Below, piece by piece: positions 34,186 through 46,142 of a stretch of 64,000 nt of DNA (the first letter of the stretch is position 1; every line of letters starts with the position of its first letter). Source of the stretch: Sebastes aleutianus (lineage: Eukaryota; Chordata; Actinopteri; Perciformes; Sebastidae); assembly GCA_916700875.1 (NCBI GenBank), contig CAKAKS010000074.1, positions 1,475,732 to 1,539,731 of the forward strand, written 5' to 3'. Below the pieces are notes generated by a model, which saw only the letters and a list, made by a program, of their open reading frames with translations, did no database searches and was not told the DNA's origin. The position numbers and the translations under genes are program-made.

Positions 34186-34770
34186 GCATAGACTGTATAT
34201 AAGAAGTGGACGTAGTCACGGTGACGTCACCCATTGGTTTATGGACTGCCGTTTTGAAGCCTTGAGTTCGGCATTTTGGCCGTCGCATCTTGTTTTTTTG
34301 CAACCAGAAGTTAAACAAGAAGGTGGAGCTAAGTGCAACTGAACGCTGAATAAGACGTTATTAGGCGACCAAAAATGTTAGTTAACTTTCATGAACTGTA
34401 AACACACTGTGAAAGGGTTAAAGTTGTAAGATGAAAACAGAGACAGCTCCCAGACCGGACAACTCCGTGGTAGCGACCTGTCAATCAGCAGGTAGCCCCG
34501 CCCTAAAGCATCCCCTGCTTTATGGTCTATCTGACTCTAAATGGGACCATCAGTTACTAAATGAACATCATGCTGTATTGAAGAAGACTTGAAACTAAAG
34601 ATTGAGACCATAAACTCATGTTTACAATGTTTACTGAGGTAATAAATCAAGAGAGAAGTAGACTCATGTTCTCAGAGACTTCTATACAACCAGAGGAGTC
34701 GCCCCCTGCTGGATGTTAGAAAGAATGCAAGTTTAAGGCACTTCAGCATCGGCTTCACTTCTCAGACCCC
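34186..34770 (+). mobile_element. MITE (GTGACGTCACCC left, GGCACTTCAGC right)
   Basis: About 580 bp, with a partner at 24250-24500 in opposite orientation and internally deleted. Landmarks are GTGGACGTAGTCACGGTGAC, GTGAAAGGGTTAAAGTTG, CAGACCGGACAACTCCGTGG and AGTCGCCCCCTGCTGG. No open transposase frame. Confidence 0.75.
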
Positions 34771-36395
34771 ACTGACCAAGCTGCCGTATTTGACGGGTTG
34801 GGAGTGAGAACGGGCTGAAACCAACAATGAATTGATTCTACTAACAAGTATTGTGTGTACAATCCCACATCCACCGTCCTTCTGCTGTAAATACTCACCA
34901 GAGCACCACATCTGTATTAATGCCCGGCTGAAAATAGTCCCCAACAAATGCACCATTTACTCCTGTTTGATAACATTTGCTAAAAACTTCATTCCCCAAA
35001 TGTAATAGGAAATTGCTGAGGATTTTTAAATGAAACTACATATTAGTGACCTGTAGTTAAGGATTCTCTGTTTATCTGTAGTGGACGGACTAACTAATTG
35101 TTGTTTTTGGTCTTTTCAACTCTAGAAAAAAGCTAGCCTTATCCATTAACCATCTGCATGGTGTGGGTGATGTCAATTAATGTACAAAAAGGTGGTTATT
35201 GATAATTTCTACATTTAATAAACGTGTTAAATTGAGGACTGATACTTTTATTTTTAGATGTTGATATTTATTTTAAAAAGGAGCTGGTAAAAATGATACA
35301 CATAAATAATACAGTTATATAAAGAAATATAATCAAAACTAACATTAATATTTAATATATTAATCTGCAAGTGCTACGTTTGCTTTTAAGTTACATTCAT
35401 ATTGCAGCTATATATGGTTGTAACCACTTATTGGAGTGTTTGTAAGTTCATGCAGTGTTTGATTGTGAAAGTAGTCGAGCAAAACTACAATTTATTAATG
35501 TGAAAATGCTGCAGATTATTACTTTAAAGCAGTTCACTAGGGAGCAATTCTTTCATGGAACATTCAAAAAGGGAAAAATGTACAAAATATACTCAAAAAT
35601 ATGATGTGGTAGTTAAAAAAAAGCAAACATTGCCTGTACTATCCTCATAAATCAGAAAGATAAAACTAACTGGGGCCTCTTGGAGGGGTCGGCCAAAGTG
35701 CCAGTGACTGTTGGCGAGAGTGTCTGATCACACTAAACCGAGCGTTCCTCTCCAAAACTCCTCATCCCTTCCAGGCTGAACCGTCGTTGTTATTCCTCAT
35801 CCAGTCCTGTCCTGTTCTTCTTATCTCAGGCTAATCAGAGCCATCTCTTTAATGCTCCTTTTTATATCAGCCTTTACCAACCCTCCTGAAGTTAGTGCTC
35901 CCTCGGCTGTCCACCGTGAAGGTTTATGAGTTCATCAAGACCAACTTAAAAGGCTCCTTAATTCCCAGAAGACGGGCGGTAAAGTCCCACACAGATGTGA
36001 GCATCTGGGTTTCTGTTTTGCACCAGCGCTGCTGCTGCCTGCATCACACCGTCACATACGGGGACTTTGCAAAAAGTCAAGGCCGCGCCCCCTTTTGGGG
36101 GATAGAAAACGTTTGTATGCATTCATCTCTTGTTATACAAACGTTTGTTTTATACACGTCTGATAATTATTTGCGACCTTGCCTGAACCTGAGCGTTAGA
36201 GATGCCGAAATGTCTTCCCCTGTCCAACACAGTGGAGGATATTACTGATCCAGACATCTCTACATGTCTGATTGAATCCCGTTAGGCTGAGTGTCGTCTG
36301 TTAATAACCGACGTGTTAATAATCAACTGTTTGATCTCCAGGCTGAGATTTAGTTTGGAGACGTTATGACTGTTAAGCCTCAGAGATGACGCCAC
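34771..36395. other. Non-coding; AT-rich at 35200-35660
   Basis: 35200-35660 is strongly AT-rich without obvious periodicity. 35680-36300 is of mixed composition with no recognised repeat. The 117-codon frame at 35895-36248 has no domain. Confidence 0.3.
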
Positions 36396-36518
36396 TCGGG
36401 CGCACCACCGTAAAGTGGTATCGTTGCCGTTGCATCGGAGCCGTTTTGCGAGTACGAGTACATGAGCACAGTATCGGAACCAATACCCGATACTGGTATC
36501 GGTATCGGTGCATCCCTA
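36396..36518 (+). mobile_element. 28S-derived chimeric repeat, copy 2 (mostly tail)
   Basis: Only TCGGGCGCACCACC remains of the 28S part. It then joins the tail at CCGTAAAGTGGTATCG. CCG is present on both sides of the join, so a microhomology deletion is likely. The tail is complete: GGAGCCGTTTTGCGAG, GAGTACATGAGCACAGTATC, GATACTGGTATCGGTATCGG, TGCATCCCTA. Confidence 0.85.
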
Positions 36519-38065
36519 ATAAAGACCATGCTGGTCTGGTCTATAGCTTGGAGCCATAAAGACCCTCTATTATATCTTTTTTTCGGACACGGCAGGGGAA
36601 CAGATCAGAGATCATTTTAGGATTTATTGTTGGTGCAACCAACTACACAGCAACTCTTCAGCATAGCATTAATTTAGCGGTTTGTTTAAAGTAGAAGTTT
36701 GGAGACATGTTTCAACTTCTTCTGTTGACTCTGTTACCGTCTATGAGGGACACGGGATTGGTTTTCCCCTAAAAGGGGCGTGGCCATGAGAGCCTATTCT
36801 GGATGACGTATGGCCGGTCGGATGTACAGCACAACATGCTTCGTATCTGTGTGGGATTGTTTTGATGCTCGTGTGCCGATCAGACACAAACGCTGGCATT
36901 GCTGCTGTTAGACGAGAACGGAAAGAAGAAATCAATGCGAGGAGAATGACTTTGCAAAGTCTTTTTTTTTTCCCAGGAAAGAACACAGAACAGGAATGTT
37001 GGGAAAGACACTTTGCGAGGAGGTCAAAGTCGTCCAGAGGCAGCACATTACGTCGCGTAGCAGTCGGCACCAGTGCTCGCTGAGGGGATGGTTCAATAAC
37101 AAGGGGCTGCGTCTTCCATTACTCAGCCAGCTGCAGCAATTAGGCACCAAGAGGAGAGATATATAGCTGGTTTATTTATGGCCAGTCCTCCGTTCACCCT
37201 GACGGCCACTCCCTCCCCTCTGCTCCCGGCTCATGGAAGCATTTTAACTTATTTGTGTAACATCTGTCCCAAACAAAGTTGAGAAAAAGTCCCTAACTAA
37301 AATATCTGCCCTTTATACAGCTTTACCTGTCTGTGTTGTAATTTACCTGTTAAATTATGATCACACGTGTTGTGGGTAATTCCTGTACTGGAACTTCAAA
37401 GATTTGACCCGGGAAGGTCGTTATGCTAACAAGTTAGATAACAGAGTAATTCTCCTCTGCTTCCTCTTGTCTTGTGCTTCCTTCCTGTTCATATCTGTTC
37501 TCCACAGCCTCTGTTGTCGTCTCACATTACACTCTGATCATGTCTCATCTCCTGCATCTCCTCCTCCTCCTCCTCCCTCTCCTCCCTACCTGACACCGAG
37601 CTCTGTGTGCTGATTCAGCCCATTGTGATAATGCATATATGAGAGTTCCCGGCCCTGATTTGAAGGCATTAAAAAGCTGCGGGCAGTGGACAAACGTAAT
37701 CTCTCTTTCTGCCAAAATGCGTTGAGCTCAGTGGGAGTCAGCGTGCTGACGGACCTCCTCTCTGGTGTACCGTACATTCATACTGCAGCTGAAACATGCC
37801 GTCGTCTGTGCATCACTTGCTGTCTGATTTTGGAATGAGAACAAACTGCTGTATTTTCTTGATGAAATGTGCAACTGCTTCAACGTGCCTCTCTTCTTTT
37901 TATGTTGCAGGCGACACGTCTCATTGCCCGTAGAAGTCTCAGAGATCCCTCTAACCCTTATTGCCCCTCCATGTAGAAGAAGTTACCCCTGTCGCAAATG
38001 GAAGTCTGCATCTTCTGGGTAAATCAAAGAGTTTTTTTATTGAACCTTTCACCTTTTCTCCATCA
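36519..38065. other. Non-coding, one exon-like site
   Basis: Mostly repeat-free. A pyrimidine-rich CCTCCTCC tract lies at 37552-37590. The exon-like interval 37911-38018 is listed separately. Open frames at 36741-37150 on both strands lack any recognised domain. Confidence 0.3.
37911..38018 (+). CDS. Weak cassette-exon candidate
   Basis: A good acceptor (CTCTTCTTTTTATGTTGCAG) precedes 108 nt that end before GTAAAT. One frame is open throughout (RHVSLPVEVSEIPL near the start). The length is a multiple of three. No protein is recognised and one open frame over 108 nt is not statistically notable. RNA evidence would decide. Confidence 0.17.
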
Positions 38066-38912
38066 TAGAGGTGTCACGATTCTCCAAATCCACAGTTCGA
38101 TTTTTGATTTAAACAAACCATTACTGGACTATGGAGTCTTGATTCATAGAGCTCAACAGGTCATTGATTTTATACCCTGACAACTGTCATTTACACTTTA
38201 AAATTCTTCTTTAAAAAGAGATCTGAACTCCCTTTTTATTACAGGTGTGCTGTAGTCTACAAAAATACGGTGTTGTTTTCATTGACTGTCACGCTTGTTA
38301 CTCTCGTCTGATCGTTATTTGTCACCAAGGGCCCTTATTGGGGCATTGGGTTTAAATCTGACATCTGACTCCTGCTGCTCTGAGCTGAGACTCCGTACAC
38401 AGCAGACACTTTCACTTTCAGTTTGTAGCGTCCGTCGTTCGACTATGAATTGATAACATGCCGCTGATACGCCAAAATGAACTGAATGAGTTTTATTTCT
38501 GTAAAAACAGCAAAACGACGGTGGGGGCGGTGGGTACGTAATGTTATCGGTGTTTGCCCGACCACCGTGTAACACCAGTAACACCGACTACCGGGGCAAG
38601 CCTACTAGCCGCTAGGCTAATTCATGCAGGAAGTGTATCGTAGCGACAGGGACGGCCCACATTTCCCATCATGCCTGCCTAGTCACGAGTGCTGGACTGA
38701 GTAGTTTAAAGATAGGGTCGACGATGTTGGAAAGTAGCATTACCTCAGGAGCTCCGTCTGTTCCAGCTGTATTTTCCCACAGATGCATGCGAGTAGGCGG
38801 GCGTGGTAAATAGAATATAATAACCGCCGATCACGCTTTTGTTTTTGACGATCGAGATCGAAAGCTTATTTCGATCGATTTCCGATTTAGGATCGAAATC
38901 GTGACACCCCTA
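38066..38912. mobile_element. Complete non-autonomous hAT element
   Basis: 847 bp from TAGAGGTGTCACGATTC to GAAATCGTGACACCCCTA, inverted termini with one difference in the first 14 bases. It is flanked by perfect 8-bp target duplicates CTCCATCA (38058-38065 and 38913-38920), diagnostic of hAT. No transposase frame. The interior carries the repeat shared with 5514-5724. Confidence 0.92.
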
Positions 38913-38920
38913 CTCCATCA

Positions 38921-40388
38921 AGACTTTCTATTTCCATTTCCATTTCCAGTCTATCTCATCACCCCAGTTTCTGTCCTGACGCCAGTCTACAGCTTCACTC
39001 TGTTTATCAGCCCGATGAAACATCACGTCTCTGACCCCGCCGTTCCCCACGCTGCTGTTGACTGCTTCTTTGTTTGTCAGTCTTTTCCTTTTTTCCTTGT
39101 GAAGCCTTCCACCACCTACTGCGCACGAGCTGGTAGGTGGCCTCCTCAGCCTCCAAATCCGCTCACATAGAAAATGAACAACACTCATCACTACCGCAGA
39201 CAGGAAGTAGAAGCGCAGTAGGGGAACGGACTACTTTCTGGGATCGAGCTGGCAGAACAGACCCCTGTGGATGATATCTCATATCTCTTCTCTCCATCTT
39301 TCATGTTTACTTGCTAAAAGATTTGAAGGATATCTTAGAAAAATGAGTGACGAGCTTTCGCCGCGGCCGCTACAGCTGTGCAGATTATTGCGAGCAGGGG
39401 TGTTTGCATAAAGCATCTTGCGGGCACATACAGTACAGTACAGCTCCGCCTGGCTCTCCGTGTCCTTTTTTTCCTCGGAGTTCATTACAGCTGCTCAGCG
39501 AGGCCCTGAGAGCTCCTCGGCAAATGAGGAGAGATGGGGAGAGATGAAAACCCTGAGAGCGTCGAGCAGTGGGACGTAGGCTTCAAAAGCTTCATGGCAA
39601 TTTCAAAGGGGTTTTATTCTTGACGCCGTGCTCGCTGTATCTATCGAGTATCCAGCTCGGAGCTTGAGAGCAGGTTTGTGGGGGGGAAAGAGATACTCGC
39701 TCTGTCGGCTTTTGCCAGGGGAGGAAGGAGATAGTGAATGCCCTAATGAGTCGTGTTTGTTCACCATGTTTATTGATTGTAATTAGCCGTGGAGATGAAG
39801 AGAGTACAAAGAAGGAGCGCTAAACAGTTGTGATTACAGTGAGGTCTTGAGCTGTCCCGCTCTATTAGGACGTATTTGACAGAGAACATGAAGAACAAGT
39901 GCACATCAATTACAATCGGCCGGGGAGTTGTGTTCTGAATGACGTTTGGGTCAAGCTGAAACTTACAATAGGAGGTAGGTGTGTAGATTGGATAATGAAT
40001 GCAATTATGTTAAACCCCCCGAGAGGCACGGAGGAAGTGACACAGCGCCGCAGGTAAAGAATCCCACTGTGAAGCGATGTGTCGCTGTACAGTGGAGCAG
40101 CTTTAGAGACAGATTACTGAGCTTTTATATGTGGCAGATGTGAGATTAAATGTGTCAGCAGCAGGAAAGAAGGGGTAACATTAAGAGATAAGAACACTCT
40201 CCTCTTTTGGACTTCTCCTGCTCTTGGACGTGTGGATTCATGGTGATCCTGCTCTTTACTGAACATTATTACACTTCACTTTTATTAAAGAATTTTTATT
40301 AAAGGATTTATGTTGAGTCAAACTGTGAGATCACAGAAAGCATTGGTTTCATTTCGCTGTGGCACTTCAGTAGAATAGACTTATATTG
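38921..40388. other. Non-coding; 39560-40060 possible CNE
   Basis: 39560-40060 has no repeat mark and includes TAATGAGTCGTG, TTGATTGTAATTAGCC and ATCAATTACAATCGG, the texture of conserved regulatory DNA. The remainder is unremarkable. Open frames at 38901-39191 and 39279-39547 lack domains. Confidence 0.28.
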
Positions 40389-41101
40389 AAGGTTAGTTCA
40401 CCCCCAAAATCAAAAATACATATTTCCCCTCTTACCTGTAGTGCTGTTTATCAGTCTAGATTGTTTTGGTGTGAGTTACCGAGTGTTGGAGATATCGGCT
40501 AGATATCTGTCGGTGCTCAAAGCGTCAAAAAATACATTTGAAAACTCAACAGCGATGTCTCTTTCCATAAATCATAACCCGGTTACTCACGATAATCTAC
40601 AGACATTGTTGTGAGCTGTTTCATGTAGGAACTATTTTCTTTCTACCAAACTACACTCACTAACCGTATCACTGAAGGAAACGTGCATCTACTCATGGAC
40701 GAGAGGCTCGTGACAGCGCGCCAGATGTCAACATTAATGGCATCCTCCTCGGCTGAGCTGTAACGTTAGCTAGCTCAGTGGTGCTAGGTGAGCTAACAGT
40801 GTCGATTATACAGGATGCAAGTTTCACTTTGCTCGGTGATTCGGTTGGTGAGTGTAGTTATGTGAAAAGAAAATACACTTCTATATTATCTTGAGTAACC
40901 GGGTTATGATTTGTGTTTTTCAAATGTATTTTGAGCACCACAAGCCGAGTGACATCTAGGTCCATCATGTTCAAGAAAAGGCAGACATCTCTGCGGCCGA
41001 CATCTCCAACGCTCAGCAAACTCCCAACAAAACAATCTAGATTTATGTATAGCACTAGAGAACAAATCTAGATTTTTGAATTTGGGGAGGACTATTCCTT
41101 T
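40389..41101. mobile_element. Fold-back MITE with long inverted arms
   Basis: The ends AAGGTTAGTTCACCCCCAAA and TTTGGGGAGGACTATTCCTTT are inverted. Similarity continues inward for about 170 bp per arm: AATCTAGATTGTTTTG-type, GAGATGTCGG-type and AAATCATAACCCGGTTACTC blocks recur in reverse complement at 40880-41050. About 713 bp. No transposase. Confidence 0.85.
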
Positions 41102-41693
41102 AAAGCTGCATTAATTGATTTTTGTTGGCCATTTGGGCCAGTATAGCTAGTGTGCTAGTAAACAGTTGCCCGTTTACTCGCCCAGTAAACACCAAGCAAC
41201 ATTAGCTTTCATTTAGAGTCGTGTTTCTGGACACCCGACAAACCAACATTCACCCTCCGTTTTGCTCAGTTTTGATCTGCAACATCTCTTGAAAATATCT
41301 GGCTCTTTATTTGCTAAATTCTCCACTAGCTCACCAGCTAGTTGCAAACGTTGTCCGATGTTTGGTGCTGGACCGGTAGCGTTCTGTGGGGTTTATCAGA
41401 GTTTTTGCTGCAGCTGGAAACATGGTTGATGAGAGCCGTGAAGCTGTGAGCCGTAAAACCAAAACAGTGAGCTCAAAGATGCTTCATAGAGAGAAACTTA
41501 ATTCTGTGTAGAAACATTTCAGTCTTCCATCCAGTCATTGGACATCCGTAACATTTCTAACCAAGTTGTAAAACAATCAACTGGACTAGTTACTGGATTG
41601 AAATGAGCCATGTTTCTGACAGAGCAGCGTTCATAAGATTACAATGCAAAGGATCAAAATATCGTAGAAATATACTTTGAATGTTAGCTTTAA
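41100..41693. mobile_element. TTAAAGCTGCA-type MITE, full-length copy
   Basis: About 594 bp from TTAAAGCTGCATTAATTG to GAATGTTAGCTTTAA. It abuts the fold-back element so that the TTTAAAG junction serves both. An inverted fragment is at 26245-26310 and a relative of its end at 9130-9457. Confidence 0.7.
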
Positions 41694-43296
41694 GCCTGTA
41701 GTTGTAAAAAAAAGGGGAAATTTAAACATCTACAATTATGACAACTGGACAAAATCCATCTGCTGATGAAGATCATGACCGAGTAGCGGCACTACGAGGG
41801 CTCTCAGCTTTTCACCATCCTCCCAGAACTGTCCCGAAATTAATATCTTTGTTTTTCTGAATTATCATTAATCAATCATTTAAAGTGACCTTTAATGTAA
41901 ATAAAACATCAAATGTGATTTTATTTTATTCATACATGTATAATCTATCTAATAAAGTCATTTTTAATTTTTTAAAATGTATTTATAATTTGCATTTATA
42001 ATTTGATGTTAACAATGTAGCTACGTTAATTTTTCTTTTCTTTTTTTTTACACATAAAAATATGTATTTTTATATTTTTAAAAATATTTTTTTTATGTGT
42101 CAAAAGTAGCATTTGGTCAAATAACAAGATTTCACATAGGGCCCCTAAAAAGCTAGAACCAGCCCTGCTAGCTGGTGCGTCTTAGTTGGAGCTGCAGGAC
42201 AAGATGCTGCTGTCATGGGGAGAGGAGCCGTCTGTTGCCACGGACACAATGTGATGGAGAGATGTCATCGCAGCCGTATTACCCATGTAGGGGATGAGGA
42301 GGAGTAAGTAGGTAATTAAGTGGTTAACATTAGTAACATGATTTGAGCCGCTGCAGAGCTTTGACTCCTCGTTAACGTAACGTTATCGACAGCATATGTC
42401 TCAGGAAGCCAGGCTAGAAAAACACAGTCATTTTGAGTTTGGAAAAAGAAACCCTCCTCAGAAATTCCAGTCACGTATTGGAAGACAATATGTTCGTTTT
42501 TCATTGTGGTCTGCTTCTCCTTTTGATCTGGTGTTCTCTGTTAGATCTTTTTTTTGCCTTTTTAATGAAAGCTCAGCGAGGGTAACTGCAGGCTTTCAAA
42601 GCCTTCCAACATCTGATGTCAGGCTGGTTGTTTTTGGCTGCTGTGTTTGTCGATATGGTCTCTCCCCAGTGGATAGATGTCCAGTTTGTGCTCCATTAGA
42701 TGGTGTGAATCAGAAACAAGGCAGTGATCTGTGCAAGACTTTTCTGTAAACCTCAATATCAAGTTCATCTCGCTCTCTTTTCTTAGTCAGTTTGTTGTTG
42801 AGACTGATGTCACTGTCTCCCTCTCTTGGGTTTCATCCACGTACTCTCTGTCTACAATAGCAGACGCCACAATGAACCTGTGGTGCTGCTGACACGTTCC
42901 ACCTAATACTTGAAATATCTGGCCTTCAAGCACAGAGCCAACAAAGAGCACACCTGGTCTGGGTTAAGTTTCAGTCTGTTCGGTCCCGATGAGATCTCTT
43001 ACTGTCTGCACTGCTGATGTCACCGACACACATGCTGTCATCAGCCTCCGTTTTCATTCATTCAAACCTGCAGACAGAGTCCCTCAATTGTATGTACAGT
43101 ATTAAAACACAGCGTTGCAATGATAGCGGTCAAATATCTGTACGTAGATGTTGTTCAGTTGGTGGTCAAACTGTTCGTGTATTTGGCGTAACCTGTGTAC
43201 ACTGTAGATGGTTGTCGGTTACCTCTTTGTCTCCTTGTCATTCTGTGGTGATTCTCAAAGGTTTTATAGGCTTAAAGGGGGGGGAGTCCCGCATAC
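41694..43296. other. Non-coding; AT-rich 41820-42110
   Basis: 41820-42110 is AT-rich, including an imperfect AAAAATAT/ATATTTTT inverted tract near 42055-42095. The rest is mixed with no recognised gene. The 117-codon frame at 42396-42749 has no domain. Confidence 0.3.
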
Positions 43297-43542
43297 GAGG
43301 CGGTGCGCCGCGACCGGCTCTAGGTCGGCTTGGAACGGCTCGGGGGGGAAGGTGCTTCCCGGGGCCGTGGACAAAGTGTCACCGGGGCGGACTGTCCTTA
43401 GTGCGCCCCAACCGCGTCGTGCCCCCAGGGCGGGGCTTGGCCCACGTAAAAGGTGTCAGGGGTCTGCGGAGCCATTCTGCGAGTGCGAATACATGAGCAC
43501 AGTATCGGAGCCGGTACCGGTATCGGTACCGGTGCATCCCTA
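43297..43542 (+). mobile_element. 28S-derived chimeric repeat, copy 3 (upstream rRNA part)
   Basis: 43297-43471 matches an upstream part of the 28S D2 region: GGCGGTGCGCCGCGACCGGC, GGTCGGCTTGGAACGGCTCG, CGGGGCGGACTGTCCTTAGT, GCCAGGG-like, GGGGTCTGCGG. It then joins the constant tail at AGCCATTCTGCGAG and ends GGTGCATCCCTA. The rRNA between this part and that in copies 1 and 4 is missing. The 159-codon frame that crosses it is an accident of GC-rich rRNA sequence. Confidence 0.88.
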
Positions 43543-45465
43543 GTTGGTGGCCAGCGGGTCTGACGGTCCCTCCGCCTCACTCCCCTCCTCTCCGGAGAAG
43601 GACAAGCTACCGGCGAGCCACGATCACACTTTACGGCCCCACTGACGTGCGTTGTCACCATAACGACTAAACAACCATTTAGTCATGTGATCTTGTTCAC
43701 CATGTGTCTCTGACCTCCGCCCTCCCACCAACATCTCCATCTGTGGCTCTCTGTTGTTAGTTTAGGAAAACAAATATGCTAATGTGCCCCTTTGTTTCTC
43801 CTTGCTCTCGACTTGAGGCGTAAGCTGTGCATGTTTAATGAAGTCTGAACCACCTCTGTGGTGTCGCCCCAGGTAGTCACAACACCAACCTCTAATGCAC
43901 TTATTTGTCTTCTACAATGAGGACATTGGTGGCGAGATTAAATCGTCTCATCTGTTCATTCTGCTGTTGTTCTTTGGTCCTCTGCAGAGAGTGCAGAAAG
44001 GAGGATCGACTGCTTATCATTGGGTTATTGATGCCTTATTGTGCATATTAATAATGCATATTGCTCTGTTCAGCATTTGTAACCAGGTCTCAGATATCTA
44101 TTTTAAGATTGTAAAATATGCATGATTATTATTCTTTAGATTTAGTTTTGTATGACTTTGCATCTGTTCAACAGGGATTCAATCATTTGAATAAGTCTTA
44201 AAAGTCAAGGTGAAAATAACAGCTGTCAGTTTCTGACTGTATCTGGATAAACTCAGAAATAATCAGCAGTTTTAACCTTGCCTTTCAGGGCTTTTTCTGT
44301 GTGTCTGTTTGGAGACAGAAATCCTGCCGTCAGTCCGAAGTTGCTTAATTCCGTCCACGGACCGCCTGATGCAACGAAATATTAATTTGCCCCTGGCTCA
44401 CGTTGGTATTATTTTGTGCTGAGATGCATAGTGAGTGGCTGGTTTACTCAATCCACGATACCCTTGACAAATGGCTGCGCTGCTTTGCCTCTGAAGTGGA
44501 ATGGGAGTGGCAGTGTGTGTGTGTGTGTGAGTGTGTGTGATCAGCATGCAGGCTGTGTCGGGGCAAAGTTAGCCTCACACCACTCAGTCGACTGTGCCTT
44601 CATTTCATCTCGGCACACTTTGATGTCGACCGGCTCACTGATGTATCCGTCCCCTCCCAAATCGTAGCCCTACATCATTAAACCTGTCAGCGGCTTATGT
44701 TTCCATTCTGTACTTTCTCTCTATCTCCGATGCACCAACAGTGTCATCCCTGCATTTAAAGAAACTCGTCATTACTGGCCCGCCCTGAGATCGTATTAAA
44801 GTCAGTGTGACTTGGGATTTAGTCATCTCTGCTGCGCCCACAGCGCCGCCGTCTCCTTAAAAATGACAAAGGGGCAGTAACAAAATTATTTTCAGTCTTT
44901 TTTAAAAGGTCAAAAGAAGAAGTCAAAGAGGAGCCGTCATATTGAGCGTCCTGGAGGTCCTGGTTTAAGGCCCCGACACACCGAGCCGAGTGTCGGAGGA
45001 GGCCTTGTTTTGGAAGCAGCTATTGTTTTGTTTGTAATTAAAAATCATGTTTAATTTTTCTGCATGGTGCCGGAGCTGAAAAAGAAAAAAAAAGTTGCTG
45101 ATGGTTTCCTCGCATCTGTGTGATTGTTTGGGATTGTGACGCAGCATTCGGCACATTCAGCTGGATGGGATTTATAAATAACCACAATGGCTGTCATTGG
45201 AGCTGGGGGAATATTTATAGATTTCCGTGAATACTCTGCCCCAGTTGCATTCATTTGAACACAAGCAGGCATCGGCAGGAGTACATTCTCCTTCACCAGA
45301 GTAGGTGGGTTTACTGAGAACATATCACTGTTAAGTTACCTCACGTGTGTTTTCATTCCCGCTCTTATTTTCCTTCCTACTCCCTCCGGTCCTTATTGGT
45401 TTAGAGTCATAACTCTGTTTTCTAATCTGAGCAATGAGAAAATGACAATTAAACAACTTTAAAGG
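43543..45465. other. Non-coding; 44990-45310 possible CNE
   Basis: Contains the (GT)n tract at 44513-44539. 44990-45310 is repeat-free with TTTGTAATTAAAAATCATG and TGGATGGGATTTATAAATAA, suggesting unique conserved DNA. Nothing coding recognised. Confidence 0.3.
44513..44539. repeat. Interrupted (GT)n microsatellite
   Basis: GT units interrupted once by GA. Confidence 0.93.
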
Positions 45466-45752
45466 GGCAGTCCAATGATTGTACATGTCAACGTCAGAGT
45501 AGAAGTCATGAAGAGTTCTACTCAACCCATGAAACAGTTTTATAATGTTTTCTGTGGATCTGGAGGTGCTTTTCTAAAATCTGAGGAAATAACTCAAGTG
45601 ACATCACCAGAGTATGTATGCTTGTTCTTGGAGACTACAAAATGTTTAACGCTCTGTGACCGAACGTTGCTTTTCCAGCTTTTCCAGAAAGCTGACGGGT
45701 TGTAGGAGTTTGCAAGACTCCCCTTTTGTTTACGTAAATCCTGCATGTGGAG
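45466..45752. repeat. Probable MITE fragment
   Basis: Starts TTTAAAGGGGCAGTCCAATG, a TTAAAG-type end typical of small fish DNA elements. No right end was seen before the next repeat. Confidence 0.4.
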
Positions 45753-46142
45753 TAGGCTTGGGCGATATAACGAGATTATCGTTAGACAAGATACTGATTG
45801 GTCACGATAATGGTCCTCACATGTCCACCATGACAGAACGATATTCAATTATGTTGAATACAGGACTAAGATGTGTTATACAAGTAGCGAACTGCTTTAA
45901 GGAATAACTCAGTGCGTAGGTTGTTTATTTAACATTAGCGAGTGTCTGTGTTCGCGGTCAAGAGAGAGAGAGAGTGAGAGAGAGAGGGAGAGTGAGGGAG
46001 TGTGTGTGTGTGTGTGACGGAGTGACAGTGAGAGGAAGTCAGCTGTAACTAGCTGTGAGTGTAGCAGTGTGTACAGTTTAGGCTGTCTGTGAATAAATGC
46101 TACAACTCCTCAAGACACAAGCCAAGTTCCTGTGTCTTGTAG
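45753..46142. mobile_element. hAT-like fragment related to 9.5 and 24.7 kb copies
   Basis: Begins TAGGCTTGGGCGATATAACG. Near 46030-46142 it shares TGTAGCAGTGTG, GTGAATAAATGCTACAACTC and AAGTTCCTGTGTCTTG with 9780-9880 and 25090-25210. A GA/GT-rich tract sits at 45961-46017. Confidence 0.5.
45961..46017. repeat. (GA)n/(GT)n compound simple repeat
   Basis: GA units with interspersed GT and GGGA, then about eight GT units. Confidence 0.92.

Noticed and set aside
43017..43496. 159-codon plus-strand frame
   Set aside because: Its second half is 28S rRNA-derived sequence and the first half has no domain. GC-rich rRNA lacks stops by composition.
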